DNA of 64,000 bases. Source: Sphingobacterium endophyticum (GTDB lineage: Bacteria; Bacteroidota; Bacteroidia; Sphingobacteriales; Sphingobacteriaceae). The notes under the pieces are model-generated. The model was not told where the DNA came from and did no database searches. It was given only the letters and a program-made list of their open reading frames with translations. The first letter of the stretch is position 1; each line of letters opens with the position of its first letter. Shown here piece after piece: positions 16,371 to 25,458 of this stretch. A program made the position numbers and the translations under genes. The stretch covers positions 1 through 64,000 of the forward strand of contig NZ_SMMI01000014.1 of assembly GCF_009733535.1 (NCBI RefSeq), read 5' to 3'.

Positions 16371-17561
16371 GTGTTAGAATCAGCTAGACTATTAGAAGCC
16401 ATAATCGATAATGCAATCGATGGTATTATTACCATTGACAAGCATGGAATTGTCGAAAGTATCAATCCGGCTGCACTGGAGCTGTTTGGCTATCAAGCGG
16501 AGGAAGTTGTCGGCAAGAATATCTCTGTATTGATGCCAGAACCCGACCGGTCAAATCACGATCGATATATTGCCAATTATGAAGAAACTGGCAATAAGCG
16601 AATTATTGGGATTGGACGTGAGGTAAGGGGATTAAAAAAAGATGGTTCTACCTTCCCTTTCCGTCTAGCTGTTAGCGAGGTTTTTTATAAAGACCGTAAG
16701 ATTTTTACGGGATTTATTCATGACCTGACGAAGGAAAAACTGGCCGAAAACGAGCTTAAAAAGCATACCCAAGAACTTGAACTGAAAGTAAGAGAACGCA
16801 CAAAAGATCTTATCAAATTGGTTTCGGAGCTTGAAAGGGCGAAAGCGGATGTTAGTGTTTCTTTGGAAAAAGAAAAAGAGCTAAGTCAGTTAAAGTCTCG
16901 TTTTGTTTCTATGGCATCCCATGAATTTAGAACTCCTTTAAGTTCCGTTCAGCTCTCTGCATCCTTAATAGACAGATATGTTGAAAAGGAGGAATATGGA
17001 CCTATTGAAAAGCATACTACAAGAATCAAAAGCTCCGTTCAATTATTGAATACAATATTAAATGACTTCCTGAATTTAGAAAAATTAGAGGCAGGAGTCG
17101 TGGTGGTCAATAAAACGAATACAAACATTGTACATCTTGGGGAAGAAATCGCTGAGGAAATGCAGATGATCTGCAAGAAAAATCAGCATATCATCTATCA
17201 ACATACAGGGGAAGAATCTGGATTCTTTATTGATTCAAACCTGCTTAAGAACAGTATTATTAATTTGGTTTCCAATGCGATTAAATATTCGGGGGAAGAT
17301 ACTTTTATTGAGTTTAATACCCAAATTGGCAGAAATCAATTGTTAGTTACGGTCAAGGACAATGGTATAGGAATCCCTTTAGAGGAGCAAGCCAATTTAT
17401 TTGAACCTTTCTTTAGAGCAAATAATACGGGAAATATCCCGGGTACAGGATTGGGATTGAATATTGTAAAACGCTATGTTGAATTGATGGGTGGAAAATT
17501 AGAATACTGGTCTGAAGTGAACCAAGGTGCAATTTTTAAGATGTTTTTTATCCAAGAGTAA
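16371..17561 (+). CDS. FixL-like haem-PAS sensor histidine kinase
   Basis: A 396-residue soluble kinase starting at GTG. Residues 1-125 form a PAS domain strikingly like the oxygen sensor FixL: the segments SVLMPEPDRSNHDRYI and RIIGIGREVRGLKKDGSTFP match FixL closely. His63 aligns with the haem-ligating His200 of Bradyrhizobium FixL, and Arg83 with distal Arg220, at the same 20-residue spacing. A coiled linker follows, then HisKA with phospho-acceptor His184 in MASHEFRTPL, and HATPase_c with DNGIGIP and GTGLGLNIVKR. No membrane helices are seen. The response regulator gene overlaps by one base. I infer haem-based oxygen sensing; another ligand such as NO is possible. Confidence 0.88.
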   Translation: MLESARLLEAIIDNAIDGIITIDKHGIVESINPAALELFGYQAEEVVGKNISVLMPEPDRSNHDRYIANYEETGNKRIIGIGREVRGLKKDGSTFPFRLAVSEVFYKDRKIFTGFIHDLTKEKLAENELKKHTQELELKVRERTKDLIKLVSELERAKADVSVSLEKEKELSQLKSRFVSMASHEFRTPLSSVQLSASLIDRYVEKEEYGPIEKHTTRIKSSVQLLNTILNDFLNLEKLEAGVVVVNKTNTNIVHLGEEIAEEMQMICKKNQHIIYQHTGEESGFFIDSNLLKNSIINLVSNAIKYSGEDTFIEFNTQIGRNQLLVTVKDNGIGIPLEEQANLFEPFFRANNTGNIPGTGLGLNIVKRYVELMGGKLEYWSEVNQGAIFKMFFIQE

Positions 17562-18619
17562 TGGAAAAAAGGAAGATATTAATTATCGAAGACAACAGTG
17601 ACATTCGTGAAAGCACTGCTGAAATACTGGAATTAACAGGTGAATATTCTGTTCTAGTTGCCGAAGAAGGTAAAACGGGAGTAGATATGGCCATAAAACA
17701 TAAGCCTGATTTAATTCTTTGTGATATCATGATGCCGGAATTAGATGGATACGGGGTTTTATACATGCTCAATAAGCATGAAAACACACAACAAATTCCC
17801 TTCATCTTTTTGACTGCCAAAGCAGAAAAGGCGGACCTAAGAAAAGCCATGGAAATGGGCGCCGATGATTATTTAACAAAACCATTTGATGATATGGAAT
17901 TGTTGAATGCCATTGAAAGCCGATTTAAAAAGCGTGCACAATTAAATGTGAAGGTAGAACCTAATATGGATAGCTTAAGACTGGACGAACAGGAACAAGC
18001 CTATCTATTGCAGGACTTAGCCGACCATGGTAGAACCAAAAACATAAAGAAAAAACAAACCATATATGAAGCCGGCGATACACCTGTGTATGTCTACTAC
18101 ATAAAAAAGGGGAAAGTTCGAAGCTTTTTAAATTACAAGGATGGCAGAGAACTATCGACAAACATTTTTGTAGAAGGACAATTCTTTGGTTTAGAATCTG
18201 TTCTGTTGAACATAAAATATGGCGATAATTCAGCTACATTGGAAGATGCTGAAGTTGCATTGATCCATAAGGACAACTTCTTTGAATTGTTATACAAAAA
18301 ACCAGGAATTGCTTCTAAACTTATTAAGGTCCTTTCTCAGAACATTCGTGAGAAAGAAGAGCAAATGTTGGGTTTTGCATATGATTCTGTCCGTAAGAGG
18401 GTTGCCAATGCATTGGTTAACGTTGCGGAAAAATCTGATTCAGAAGCGGATGAAGTCACGATTAAAATCTCCAGGGATGATTTGGCTGCCTTAGCGGGTA
18501 CTGCAAATGAAACCATAAGTAGAATGTTGGCTGATTTTAAGGACGAAAAACTGTTAACTAAAGAAGGGAATGCAATAAAAATCTTTTCTGTTAACAGGCT
18601 GAAAAACATAAAACAATAA
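17561..18619 (+). CDS. Response regulator fused to a Crp/Fnr DNA-binding domain
   Basis: A 352-residue fusion. Residues 1-120 are a receiver domain with phospho-acceptor Asp55 (LCDIMMPELDG), Thr85 and Lys107 (LTKPFD). Residues about 140-255 form a cyclic-nucleotide-binding-like beta roll. Residues about 280-350 are a Crp-type helix-turn-helix. Its recognition helix contains E-T-I-S-R as in FNR, where Glu, Ser and Arg read TTGAT half-sites; it lacks the N-terminal Fe-S cysteines of FNR. The start codon overlaps the kinase stop (TAATG). The protein thus condenses FixJ-like phosphorylation and FixK-like DNA binding. The likely target is the box at 11725-11738. Domain identities are seen in the sequence; the regulon is inferred. 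Confidence 0.9.
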   Translation: MEKRKILIIEDNSDIRESTAEILELTGEYSVLVAEEGKTGVDMAIKHKPDLILCDIMMPELDGYGVLYMLNKHENTQQIPFIFLTAKAEKADLRKAMEMGADDYLTKPFDDMELLNAIESRFKKRAQLNVKVEPNMDSLRLDEQEQAYLLQDLADHGRTKNIKKKQTIYEAGDTPVYVYYIKKGKVRSFLNYKDGRELSTNIFVEGQFFGLESVLLNIKYGDNSATLEDAEVALIHKDNFFELLYKKPGIASKLIKVLSQNIREKEEQMLGFAYDSVRKRVANALVNVAEKSDSEADEVTIKISRDDLAALAGTANETISRMLADFKDEKLLTKEGNAIKIFSVNRLKNIKQ

Positions 18620-18754
18620 GGAAATGTCTGTTGTTATTTAAAATATTACAAAAAATGGCAATGATTTTGTTATTCAATTTAAACTTTAAGCAGATTTATG
18701 TGTCTGTATAAAAGAAACGAACGAAATTATTTACTAATAACAACATTACCACTC

Positions 18755-19168
18755 ATGAAAAAACTTTTATTAGCACTAGCTATTGGTACTGCTTCACTTG
18801 TAAGTTTTAGCTCTTGTACTAAAGAATATAATACGACAGTCCTTGCAGGAAAAAGTTATTATTTTCCAATTTCTTCAGCAGATTGGACAAAAAATGAAGC
18901 AAAAGAGTATACGACAACAATTAATATTGCAGATTTAGATGATTTGTATTTTGAAGATGGCCATGTAGATGTTTCTATTCAATTTGAAGATGAAAAAGGA
19001 ACTTTCTACAACGTTCCAACTGAAGGACTTCGCGGTCATGGATACAATGCTGCTTATTCTGTTGGTAAGGTATATCTTGATGCTTATTATCTTCCAACTA
19101 CAGGAGACAAAGCTCCAGATCCAATGCGAGTTAAAATTGTTTTAACTGATGCTGATCCTGGCAACTAA
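18755..19168 (+). CDS. Small lipoprotein of unknown function
   Basis: A 137-residue protein starting at the second possible start (18755), because MKKLLLALAIG begins a clean lipoprotein signal ending at F-S-S-C; the upstream extension to 18698 is hydrophilic and unlikely to be translated. The mature part is acidic, with repeated aromatic residues (KSYYFPISSADW, AAYSVGKVYLDAYYLP), and may be a small beta-rich domain. I do not recognise a family. It stands alone between the regulator operon and the terminator it shares with recN. Confidence 0.7.
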   Translation: MKKLLLALAIGTASLVSFSSCTKEYNTTVLAGKSYYFPISSADWTKNEAKEYTTTINIADLDDLYFEDGHVDVSIQFEDEKGTFYNVPTEGLRGHGYNAAYSVGKVYLDAYYLPTTGDKAPDPMRVKIVLTDADPGN

Positions 19169-19173
19169 GAAAT

Positions 19174-19207
19174 AAAAAAAGCATTCCAAATCGGAATGCT
19201 TTTTTTG
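19174..19207. terminator. Bidirectional terminator between the lipoprotein gene and recN
   Basis: The hairpin GCATTCC (19181-19187) / GGAATGC (19193-19199) has an A run before it and a T run after it, so it can serve both convergent genes. It ends 3 nt from the recN stop. Confidence 0.85.
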
Positions 19208-19209
19208 TA

Positions 19210-20862
19210 TTATTTCAACATCTCTTTGGCATGTTTGATTGCCGTATCTTCCGGATTGGCACCACTCAACATTTGTGCAATCTCTAATACCCTCTCTTCT
19301 TCATTCATCAACACAATATTCGATTTTGTCTTATTTCCTTTATCCTCTTTATACACTTTAAAGTGGCTATTTCCTTGTGAAGCGATCTGTGGTAAGTGCG
19401 TTATGCTGATAACTTGCATATTCTCGGCAAGTTCTTCCATAAGCTCCCCCACTCTTAATGCCACTTCCCCAGAAATACCTGTATCGATCTCATCAAAAAT
19501 TATGGTTGGTAAGGCCGAGGTTTTTGCAACCAAAGATTTTATAGCCAACATCACCCTTGAAAGCTCCCCACCTGATGCTACTTTGCTAATGGGATGTAAA
19601 GCCTGTCCTTTATTTGCTGAAAATAAATAGGATACCTCATCTTGACCCGTAGATTTAAAATCCGAAAGTCTATTCAACTCAACCTTTAATTGTGCATGCG
19701 GCATTCCCACACGAGTTAAGACCTCCTGAACTTCTTTTTCAACCACTTTGGTTGCTTTTGTTCTATTTTTTGTGAGCTGCTCGGCTAGCTTTGCAATCTC
19801 CTGATTGAATTTTTCAATCTTCAGTTTAAGAACCTCGATCTGCTCTCCCTGCGAATCTGTTGCCTGAAGCTTATCCTCCAACTCTTGCTTAAGATCCAAA
19901 AGCTCGCGTACGGTAGTTACACGGTGTTTTTTCTGTAGGTCATATAAAATAGAAAGTCGTTCATTGACGATACTTAACCGTTCCTCATCCATATTTATAC
20001 CATCAGCAACTTGCTCTACCTCTGCGCTAAGGTCCTTCAGTTCAATCAAGGTACTTTGAAGACGTTCCAATAGTGGTTCAGAAGTAGGAAGATAGCGAAC
20101 TCCATTTTGAAGAGATGACTGCACCTGCTTTAGGCTATCTAAAACATTGATTTCTCCATCTTGAAGTTGAGAACTGGCCGAATGAAAATGACGTTTTATT
20201 TCTTCTGCATTTTCAAGTTGGGTCTGTTCTGCCTCCAGATCTTCCTGTTCATTCTCCTGTAAGTTTGCTTGATCCAATTCATTGAAAACGAATTGTTGGT
20301 AGTCAGATTCCAACCTCGATTTTTCAAGATCTTCTTCCAACTGTTTTAGTTCAGAGATCGTTTTTTTATAATCGTGGTATTTCTTTTTATAATCAGAAAG
20401 TAAGGATTGATTTTGAGCTACCGTATCAAGGACCAATAACTGAAATGTCTCCGTATTTATCTGCAAAGTTGCATGTTGGGAATGAATGTCAATCAATTTT
20501 TCACCAAGAACTTTTAATGTTTGCAGATTGACAGGAGTATCATTTACGAAAGCACGGGATTTACCATCGGCATGTAGTTCTCTTCGAATTGTACTTGTAT
20601 CTTCGTAATCAAGGTCGAGCGATACAAAAAGGTCCTGAAGATGATAGTTCTTAATCTGGAAGTGCCCTTCAATAATACACTTTCGTGATTCATCAAAGAA
20701 ATGTTTTGTTTCGGCCCTATTTCCTAAGATCAAACCCAAAGCACCCATTATAATAGACTTTCCAGCACCAGTTTCCCCTGTAATAATATTGAGTTTGTTA
20801 TCGAAATTTATATCTAATGCATCAATCAATGCATAATTTTTTATCTGTAGTTTACTTAACAT
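19210..20862 (-). CDS. recN: DNA repair protein RecN
   Basis: A 550-residue SMC-like ATPase acting in double-strand break repair. The N-terminus MLSKLQIKNYALID and Walker A GETGAGKSIIMGALG are typical of RecN. The middle is a long coiled coil (about 150-380). The C-terminal head has the signature ASGGELSRVMLAIK and Walker B PTIIFDEIDTGISG. Length and order are normal. It converges on the lipoprotein gene at 18755-19168 across a shared terminator. Confidence 0.95.
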   Translation of the reverse strand: MLSKLQIKNYALIDALDINFDNKLNIITGETGAGKSIIMGALGLILGNRAETKHFFDESRKCIIEGHFQIKNYHLQDLFVSLDLDYEDTSTIRRELHADGKSRAFVNDTPVNLQTLKVLGEKLIDIHSQHATLQINTETFQLLVLDTVAQNQSLLSDYKKKYHDYKKTISELKQLEEDLEKSRLESDYQQFVFNELDQANLQENEQEDLEAEQTQLENAEEIKRHFHSASSQLQDGEINVLDSLKQVQSSLQNGVRYLPTSEPLLERLQSTLIELKDLSAEVEQVADGINMDEERLSIVNERLSILYDLQKKHRVTTVRELLDLKQELEDKLQATDSQGEQIEVLKLKIEKFNQEIAKLAEQLTKNRTKATKVVEKEVQEVLTRVGMPHAQLKVELNRLSDFKSTGQDEVSYLFSANKGQALHPISKVASGGELSRVMLAIKSLVAKTSALPTIIFDEIDTGISGEVALRVGELMEELAENMQVISITHLPQIASQGNSHFKVYKEDKGNKTKSNIVLMNEEERVLEIAQMLSGANPEDTAIKHAKEMLK

Positions 20863-21012
20863 TCGATCTTATCCGTTTTGCAATCAAGGTCCAATAATCT
20901 ATATGATTTATAGAAACATTGATCTTCATCAAATATAATTAATTCTAATCCCATGCTAAAATTACAGATCGATTATTCTGAAATCAGTAAAAAACTGATA
21001 TGTTTGTAATTC

Positions 21013-21639
21013 ATGCCTGATTTTAGCAAACAGTTAAGTAAATACATTCCATCTGCCGCAGCGCCAATCATTTCTGAATGGATTAATGATACGGGATGCC
21101 GGTTCAAGGTAACTCGGTCCCGAGCTTCAAAACTCGGCGATTACCGCTCTCCATTTAAAAATGAACCGCATCAAATTACGATCAATCATGATCTAAATCC
21201 TTATTCTTTTCTGATTACTACCGTTCATGAATTTGCACACCTTAAAACTTGGCAGATTCACAAAGGAAAGGTTAAGCCTCATGGACTTGAATGGAAAAAC
21301 AACTTCAAGAATTTGATGAACCCTTTTATTCGGTTGAATTTATTTCCAGAGGATATCAATATTGCGCTAATTAAATACATGAACAATCCTGCAGCATCTA
21401 GCTGCACAGATTTAAACCTATATAAAACATTAAAATCTTACGATAAGGAAGAGTCAGAAACCGTTACGATCGATTGCATTGAAATAAATAGTTATTTCAG
21501 CATTAAAAACGGGCGAGTTTTTCAAAAACTTGAAAGATTAAGAAAAAGATATAAATGTTTAGAGGTTAAAACACAAAGAATCTACCTATTTCACCCTATT
21601 GCGGAGGTGGTTCCTGTTGATTTGAATCCAAATGCTTAA
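21013..21639 (+). CDS. SprT-like zinc metalloprotease domain protein
   Basis: A 208-residue protein with the HExxH zinc motif (His72, Glu73, His76 in TVHEFAHLKTW) followed by HGLEWKN (His90), the pattern of SprT/Spartan-like proteins. In other organisms these act on DNA-protein crosslinks or are of unknown role. The C-terminal half has no further motif. A TATGTTTG -10 at 20999-21006 ends only 6 nt before the ATG, so the mRNA may be leaderless. It is divergent from recN, another DNA repair gene. Confidence 0.82.
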   Translation: MPDFSKQLSKYIPSAAAPIISEWINDTGCRFKVTRSRASKLGDYRSPFKNEPHQITINHDLNPYSFLITTVHEFAHLKTWQIHKGKVKPHGLEWKNNFKNLMNPFIRLNLFPEDINIALIKYMNNPAASSCTDLNLYKTLKSYDKEESETVTIDCIEINSYFSIKNGRVFQKLERLRKRYKCLEVKTQRIYLFHPIAEVVPVDLNPNA

Positions 21640-21680
21640 ATTGCATTACCAAATAATCTAAAATTGAATAATCAACTAGC

Positions 21681-23348
21681 ATGATGAACAACAAACTATT
21701 TATTAGTGCGGCCTTGTTATTAGGTTTTGCATCTTGTAAATCAGGGAGCGAAAGTTCTTCCTACGACAAAAACAGCTTAGATTCGGCGGCTATATCTGCC
21801 ATTACTGAAGACAGCTACAAAGCTTACGTAGCCAAATTATCCTCAGATGAATTTATGGGGCGTAAACCTTTCAGTAAAGGTGATACCATCACCGTCAATT
21901 ATATTCAGGAGCAATATAAAGCCTTAGGACTTGAACCAGGAAATGGAGATTCTTATTTTCAGGAAGTTCCAATGGTAGAGATCAATTCAAAACCAGTCAA
22001 TCCAAACCTCATCTTTAAAGGAAAGAATGGAGATTTGACGGCTAAGTATTTGGACGATTATGTGATTGGAACGCCTCAAATGGCCGAAAACATTGATATT
22101 GAAAACACAGAATTAGTATTTGCGGGATTCGGTATTGTTGCTCCAGAATTTAAATGGAACGATTATGAAGGGCTCGATGTAAAGGGAAAAACCGTAGTGG
22201 TTATGGTTTCTGATCCGGGTCGATATGATAAAACCTTGTTTAAGGCAGATACCATGACATATTATGGTCGTTGGATCTATAAATTTGAAGAGGCATCAAG
22301 ACAAGGTGCTGCAGGTATCCTATTGGTTCATGAAACAGAGGCTGCTAGTTACCCATGGAATGTTGTAAGAAGTGGATGGACAGGACCTAGGCTATCATTG
22401 GTTCCGGAAAACAAAGGTGCTGATTTAACGAAGTTCCAAGGGTGGGTTAATAATGAAACTGCTAAGAAATTGTTTCAAATTGGTGGTTTAAGTCCTGATT
22501 TGATGGAGCAGGCTAAAAAGCCCGGATTCAAAGCGGTCCCAATGAATGTAACGACTGGAGTGAAATTAGCCAATACATTCCGGGAATCTAAATCCAACAA
22601 CGTTATTGGAACAATAAAAGGATCAAAAAGACCTGATGAGACTATAATCTATACAGCGCACTGGGATCACCTTGGTATCGGTGAAGCTTCAAATGGAGAC
22701 TCAATTTTCAATGGTGCTATGGATAATGCTACAGGTGTAGCAGCCTTATTTGAATTGGCAAAAGCATTCAAGACAGCAAAGGTACAACCAGAGCGTAGCG
22801 TAGTATTCTTGGCTGTAACGGCTGAAGAACAAGGATTATTGGGATCGCAATATTATGCAGAACACCCCATCTATCCGTTAAATAAAACAGTAGCAAACTT
22901 AAATATGGATTCATTCAATCCCGTTGGAGCAATGAACGGCTTCCGTGTAACAGGAACTGGGCAGACGGAATTGGAGGATTATGCTGTATTGTCTGGCGCT
23001 AAATTTAACAGAAAGTTAGTTCCAGAAGGCTCCCCTACTGCGGGAGGTTTCTATCGTTCGGACCATTTTAATTTTGTGAAAGTTGGTGTTCCCGGTTTAT
23101 ATATGGGTAGTGGAGGTGATTATTTAGAAACTGATACTACTATCATAAAGAACCGTCAACAAGCTTTGGCAGGACGCTATCATGCGGTTACTGATGAATT
23201 GGATGATAATTGGAACTTCGAAGGAATCCTTGCTGATATCCGTCTCTTCTTTGATATTGGTTACACTTTAAGTATGGATAAAATCTTTCCTAACTTTAAA
23301 GCAAAATCAGAGTTTAAAGAATTAGGCGACAAACGACTTTCAAAATAG
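21681..23348 (+). CDS. M28-family aminopeptidase lipoprotein
   Basis: A 555-residue exported metallopeptidase. The lipoprotein signal ends at F-A-S-C (Cys19). A PA-like insert (about 130-250) precedes the catalytic domain. The two-zinc site is visible as His in YTAHWDHLGIG, Asp in GAMDNATGVAAL, the Glu pair in TAEEQGLLGS, Asp in NLNMDSF and His in GRYHAVTDE. It should cleave N-terminal residues from peptides at the cell envelope. ATG at 21681 is followed at once by a second ATG; either could start the protein. Confidence 0.9.
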   Translation: MMNNKLFISAALLLGFASCKSGSESSSYDKNSLDSAAISAITEDSYKAYVAKLSSDEFMGRKPFSKGDTITVNYIQEQYKALGLEPGNGDSYFQEVPMVEINSKPVNPNLIFKGKNGDLTAKYLDDYVIGTPQMAENIDIENTELVFAGFGIVAPEFKWNDYEGLDVKGKTVVVMVSDPGRYDKTLFKADTMTYYGRWIYKFEEASRQGAAGILLVHETEAASYPWNVVRSGWTGPRLSLVPENKGADLTKFQGWVNNETAKKLFQIGGLSPDLMEQAKKPGFKAVPMNVTTGVKLANTFRESKSNNVIGTIKGSKRPDETIIYTAHWDHLGIGEASNGDSIFNGAMDNATGVAALFELAKAFKTAKVQPERSVVFLAVTAEEQGLLGSQYYAEHPIYPLNKTVANLNMDSFNPVGAMNGFRVTGTGQTELEDYAVLSGAKFNRKLVPEGSPTAGGFYRSDHFNFVKVGVPGLYMGSGGDYLETDTTIIKNRQQALAGRYHAVTDELDDNWNFEGILADIRLFFDIGYTLSMDKIFPNFKAKSEFKELGDKRLSK

Positions 23349-23356
23349 TATATTTG
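23349..23356 (+). promoter_or_regulatory. Promoter -10 (TATATTTG) for the cytochrome-b-like membrane protein
   Basis: TATATTTG matches TAnnTTTG directly after the stop codon of the M28 peptidase gene and 25 nt before the next start codon, so the membrane protein gene probably has its own promoter. Confidence 0.5.
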
Positions 23357-23380
23357 TGATATTAATATAATTGAAAAACT

Positions 23381-23809
23381 ATGCTTACAGGTATGAAACA
23401 TCTACACTCGACACTGGCTATTGTCCTATTGCTAGCTCTGGTAATCGCTATTATTATTACAATAGCAAATTATGCTGGAAACAAACCTTACAACCGTAAA
23501 ATTGCATTGATCGGTCTTATAAGTGCTCACCTACAAGGAGTAATTGGTCTTGTACTTTACTTTACCTCTCCATTGGGTTTGAGTAGTTTTTCCGGTGAAA
23601 ACATGAAAAACAGTGAACTTCGTTTGTATTTCCTTGAGCATCCTTTAATGATGATCATTGCCCTTGTATTAATTACAATCGGTTATTCAAAAGCTAAAAA
23701 ATTAACAGATCAGAAAGCCGCAAACAAAACGGTTATCATATTCTATATTTTAGGACTGATCTTAATTCTTTCAAGAATTCCTTGGTCAACTTGGTCAATT
23801 CTTAACTAA
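23381..23809 (+). CDS. Four-helix membrane protein, cytochrome b-like
   Basis: A 142-residue integral membrane protein with four predicted helices (HSTLAIVLLLALVIAIII, ALIGLISAHLQGVIGLVLYF, HPLMMIIALVLITIGY, VIIFYILGLILILSRIPW). Histidines occur in or at the ends of helices (MKHLHS, SAHLQG, EHPLMM) and could bind haem. Similar Bacteroidota proteins are often labelled cytochrome B, but I see no firm proof of haem binding. It is followed by its own terminator. Confidence 0.7.
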   Translation: MLTGMKHLHSTLAIVLLLALVIAIIITIANYAGNKPYNRKIALIGLISAHLQGVIGLVLYFTSPLGLSSFSGENMKNSELRLYFLEHPLMMIIALVLITIGYSKAKKLTDQKAANKTVIIFYILGLILILSRIPWSTWSILN

Positions 23810-23827
23810 GAAGATTTTATATCAATG

Positions 23828-23860
23828 AAAAGGTCCGGCTATGATAGTCGGACCTTTTTT
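23828..23860 (+). terminator. Terminator after the membrane protein gene
   Basis: Stem AGGTCCG (23831-23837) / CGGACCT (23849-23855) followed by a T run, 20 nt after the stop codon. Confidence 0.8.
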
Positions 23861-23891
23861 ATGTAAAGCATTTTATTCAGAATGTATGCTG

Positions 23892-23928
23892 TAAGAAAAA
23901 AGGGTTTGACTTGCGTCAAACCCTTTTC
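23892..23928 (-). terminator. Terminator of the proS-to-membrane-protein gene cluster
   Basis: A perfect 13-bp stem (23898-23910 / 23915-23927) with a 4-base loop, followed on the minus strand by a run of T. It lies 22 nt beyond the last gene of the cluster. Confidence 0.8.
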
Positions 23929-23949
23929 CTTTGTCTATATAATTTACAA

Positions 23950-24204
23950 TTATTTCTTTCCGAAACCTAAGATTGCAAAAACAACTTTGATTGCTAAGTA
24001 AGAAGCTATAATAACAGCGATGTTAGCGATCCAAGAGAAAATTGATCCCATTTGGTTTAATGCAGGAATTACATCCGGTACGAAACGAATGAATACACCT
24101 ACTAATCCGATTACGATTGCAATAGTTAATGAAACATAATATTCTGTACGGTTTGCATTATTGTCCGTATGTTTTGCTGGTCTTTCTACAGTTGTATTTT
24201 CCAT
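23950..24204 (-). CDS. Small two-helix membrane protein
   Basis: An 84-residue protein with a hydrophilic N-terminus and two membrane helices (YYVSLTIAIVIGLVGVFIRF; IFSWIANIAVIIASYLAIKV). I chose the start at 24204 because GGAGAAT lies just upstream on the minus strand and the segment before it is not conserved-looking; an upstream start at 24243 is possible. Function unknown. It lies 75 nt after the cystathionine gamma-synthase gene. Confidence 0.7.
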   Translation of the reverse strand: MENTTVERPAKHTDNNANRTEYYVSLTIAIVIGLVGVFIRFVPDVIPALNQMGSIFSWIANIAVIIASYLAIKVVFAILGFGKK

Positions 24205-24279
24205 AATTGATAATTCTCCTATTAAAGCTGCACAAATGTACAAAAGTCTGTGTGCAAATAAAATAATAATTACAATAAA

Positions 24280-25428
24280 TTAACGGGATAAGGCTTGTTC
24301 TAAATCCGCAATCAAATCATCAGCATCTTCAATACCTACAGAAAGACGCAATAAATTGTCAACCACTCCTACTTTTTCCCGAGTTTCCTTTGGGATAGAT
24401 CCATGGGTCATAGTTGCAGGATGATTGATTAACGATTCAACGCCACCCAATGATTCAGCAAGGGTAAAGACCTTGAACCCTGAAGCAACGCGGAAAGTCT
24501 CTGCAAGATCAGCACCTTTTATGACGATGGATACCATACCGCCAAAATCTTTCATTTGTTTTTTTGCCACCTCATGTCCGGGATGATCTTCAAATCCTGG
24601 CCAATAGATTTTCTCAATTTTAGGATGGTTTTTCAAATATTCCGCTACTTTCCTTCCATTTTCACAATGTGCTTTCATACGCAAGTGAAGGGTTTTAATT
24701 CCACGCAGCACTAAGAAGGAATCCTGAGGACCTGGAGTTCCCCCACAGGCATTGTAATAGAACCATAATAATTTATAAAGATCTTCATCATTGACAATCA
24801 ATGCTCCCATTACCACGTCAGAGTGGCCTCCTAAGTATTTTGTCACAGAGTGCATAACGATATCAGCTCCTAAATCCAATGGATTTTGTAAATATGGAGA
24901 TGCGAACGTATTGTCAACAGCATAAAGAATTCCCTTTTCCTTTGCAATTCTACCGATTGCTTCGATATCAGCTAATTTTAAGGTAGGATTGGTTGGCGTT
25001 TCAACCCATATTAACTTGGTCTTACCTGTAATTGCAGCCGTTACAGCATCAACATCAGATGTATTGACGAATTTGAAAACGATGCCCAATGGCTCATATA
25101 CTTTCGTAAAGATACGGTAGGAACCTCCATAAAGATCATCTCCAGTAACAACTTCATCACCTGGTTTTAATAATCTCAAAACGCAGTCGGTTGCTGCCAT
25201 GCCACTTGAAAATGCCAATCCAAATTTCCCCTTCTCTAAAGCAGCCAAACAATCCTCTAATGCTTTACGCGTCGGATTGGTTCCGCGAGAATATTCGTAA
25301 CCTTTATGGTCACCTGGAGCTTTTTGTTGATAAGTAGAGGTTTGATATATCGGCGTCATCACGGCGCCAGTAGTAGGATCTGCCTCCTGACCGGCATGTA
25401 TTGCCTTGGTTGCAAATTTGTAATTCAT
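24280..25428 (-). CDS. metB: Cystathionine gamma-synthase/lyase family PLP enzyme
   Basis: A 382-residue Cys/Met-metabolism PLP enzyme. Lys197 in SVTKYLGGHSDV should bind PLP, and the family motifs YSRGTNPTR, SSGMAA and TPTNP are present. In this family synthase (methionine branch) and lyase (cysteine branch) are hard to separate by sequence alone; the symbol is provisional. With the cystathionine beta-synthase at 62196-63560, a lyase role in reverse transsulfuration is equally plausible. It sits 30 nt downstream of the epimerase-like gene in an apparent operon with proS. Confidence 0.85.
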   Translation of the reverse strand: MNYKFATKAIHAGQEADPTTGAVMTPIYQTSTYQQKAPGDHKGYEYSRGTNPTRKALEDCLAALEKGKFGLAFSSGMAATDCVLRLLKPGDEVVTGDDLYGGSYRIFTKVYEPLGIVFKFVNTSDVDAVTAAITGKTKLIWVETPTNPTLKLADIEAIGRIAKEKGILYAVDNTFASPYLQNPLDLGADIVMHSVTKYLGGHSDVVMGALIVNDEDLYKLLWFYYNACGGTPGPQDSFLVLRGIKTLHLRMKAHCENGRKVAEYLKNHPKIEKIYWPGFEDHPGHEVAKKQMKDFGGMVSIVIKGADLAETFRVASGFKVFTLAESLGGVESLINHPATMTHGSIPKETREKVGVVDNLLRLSVGIEDADDLIADLEQALSR

Positions 25429-25458
25429 ATTGTATTGTTTATTAATCTGACTAAGATA

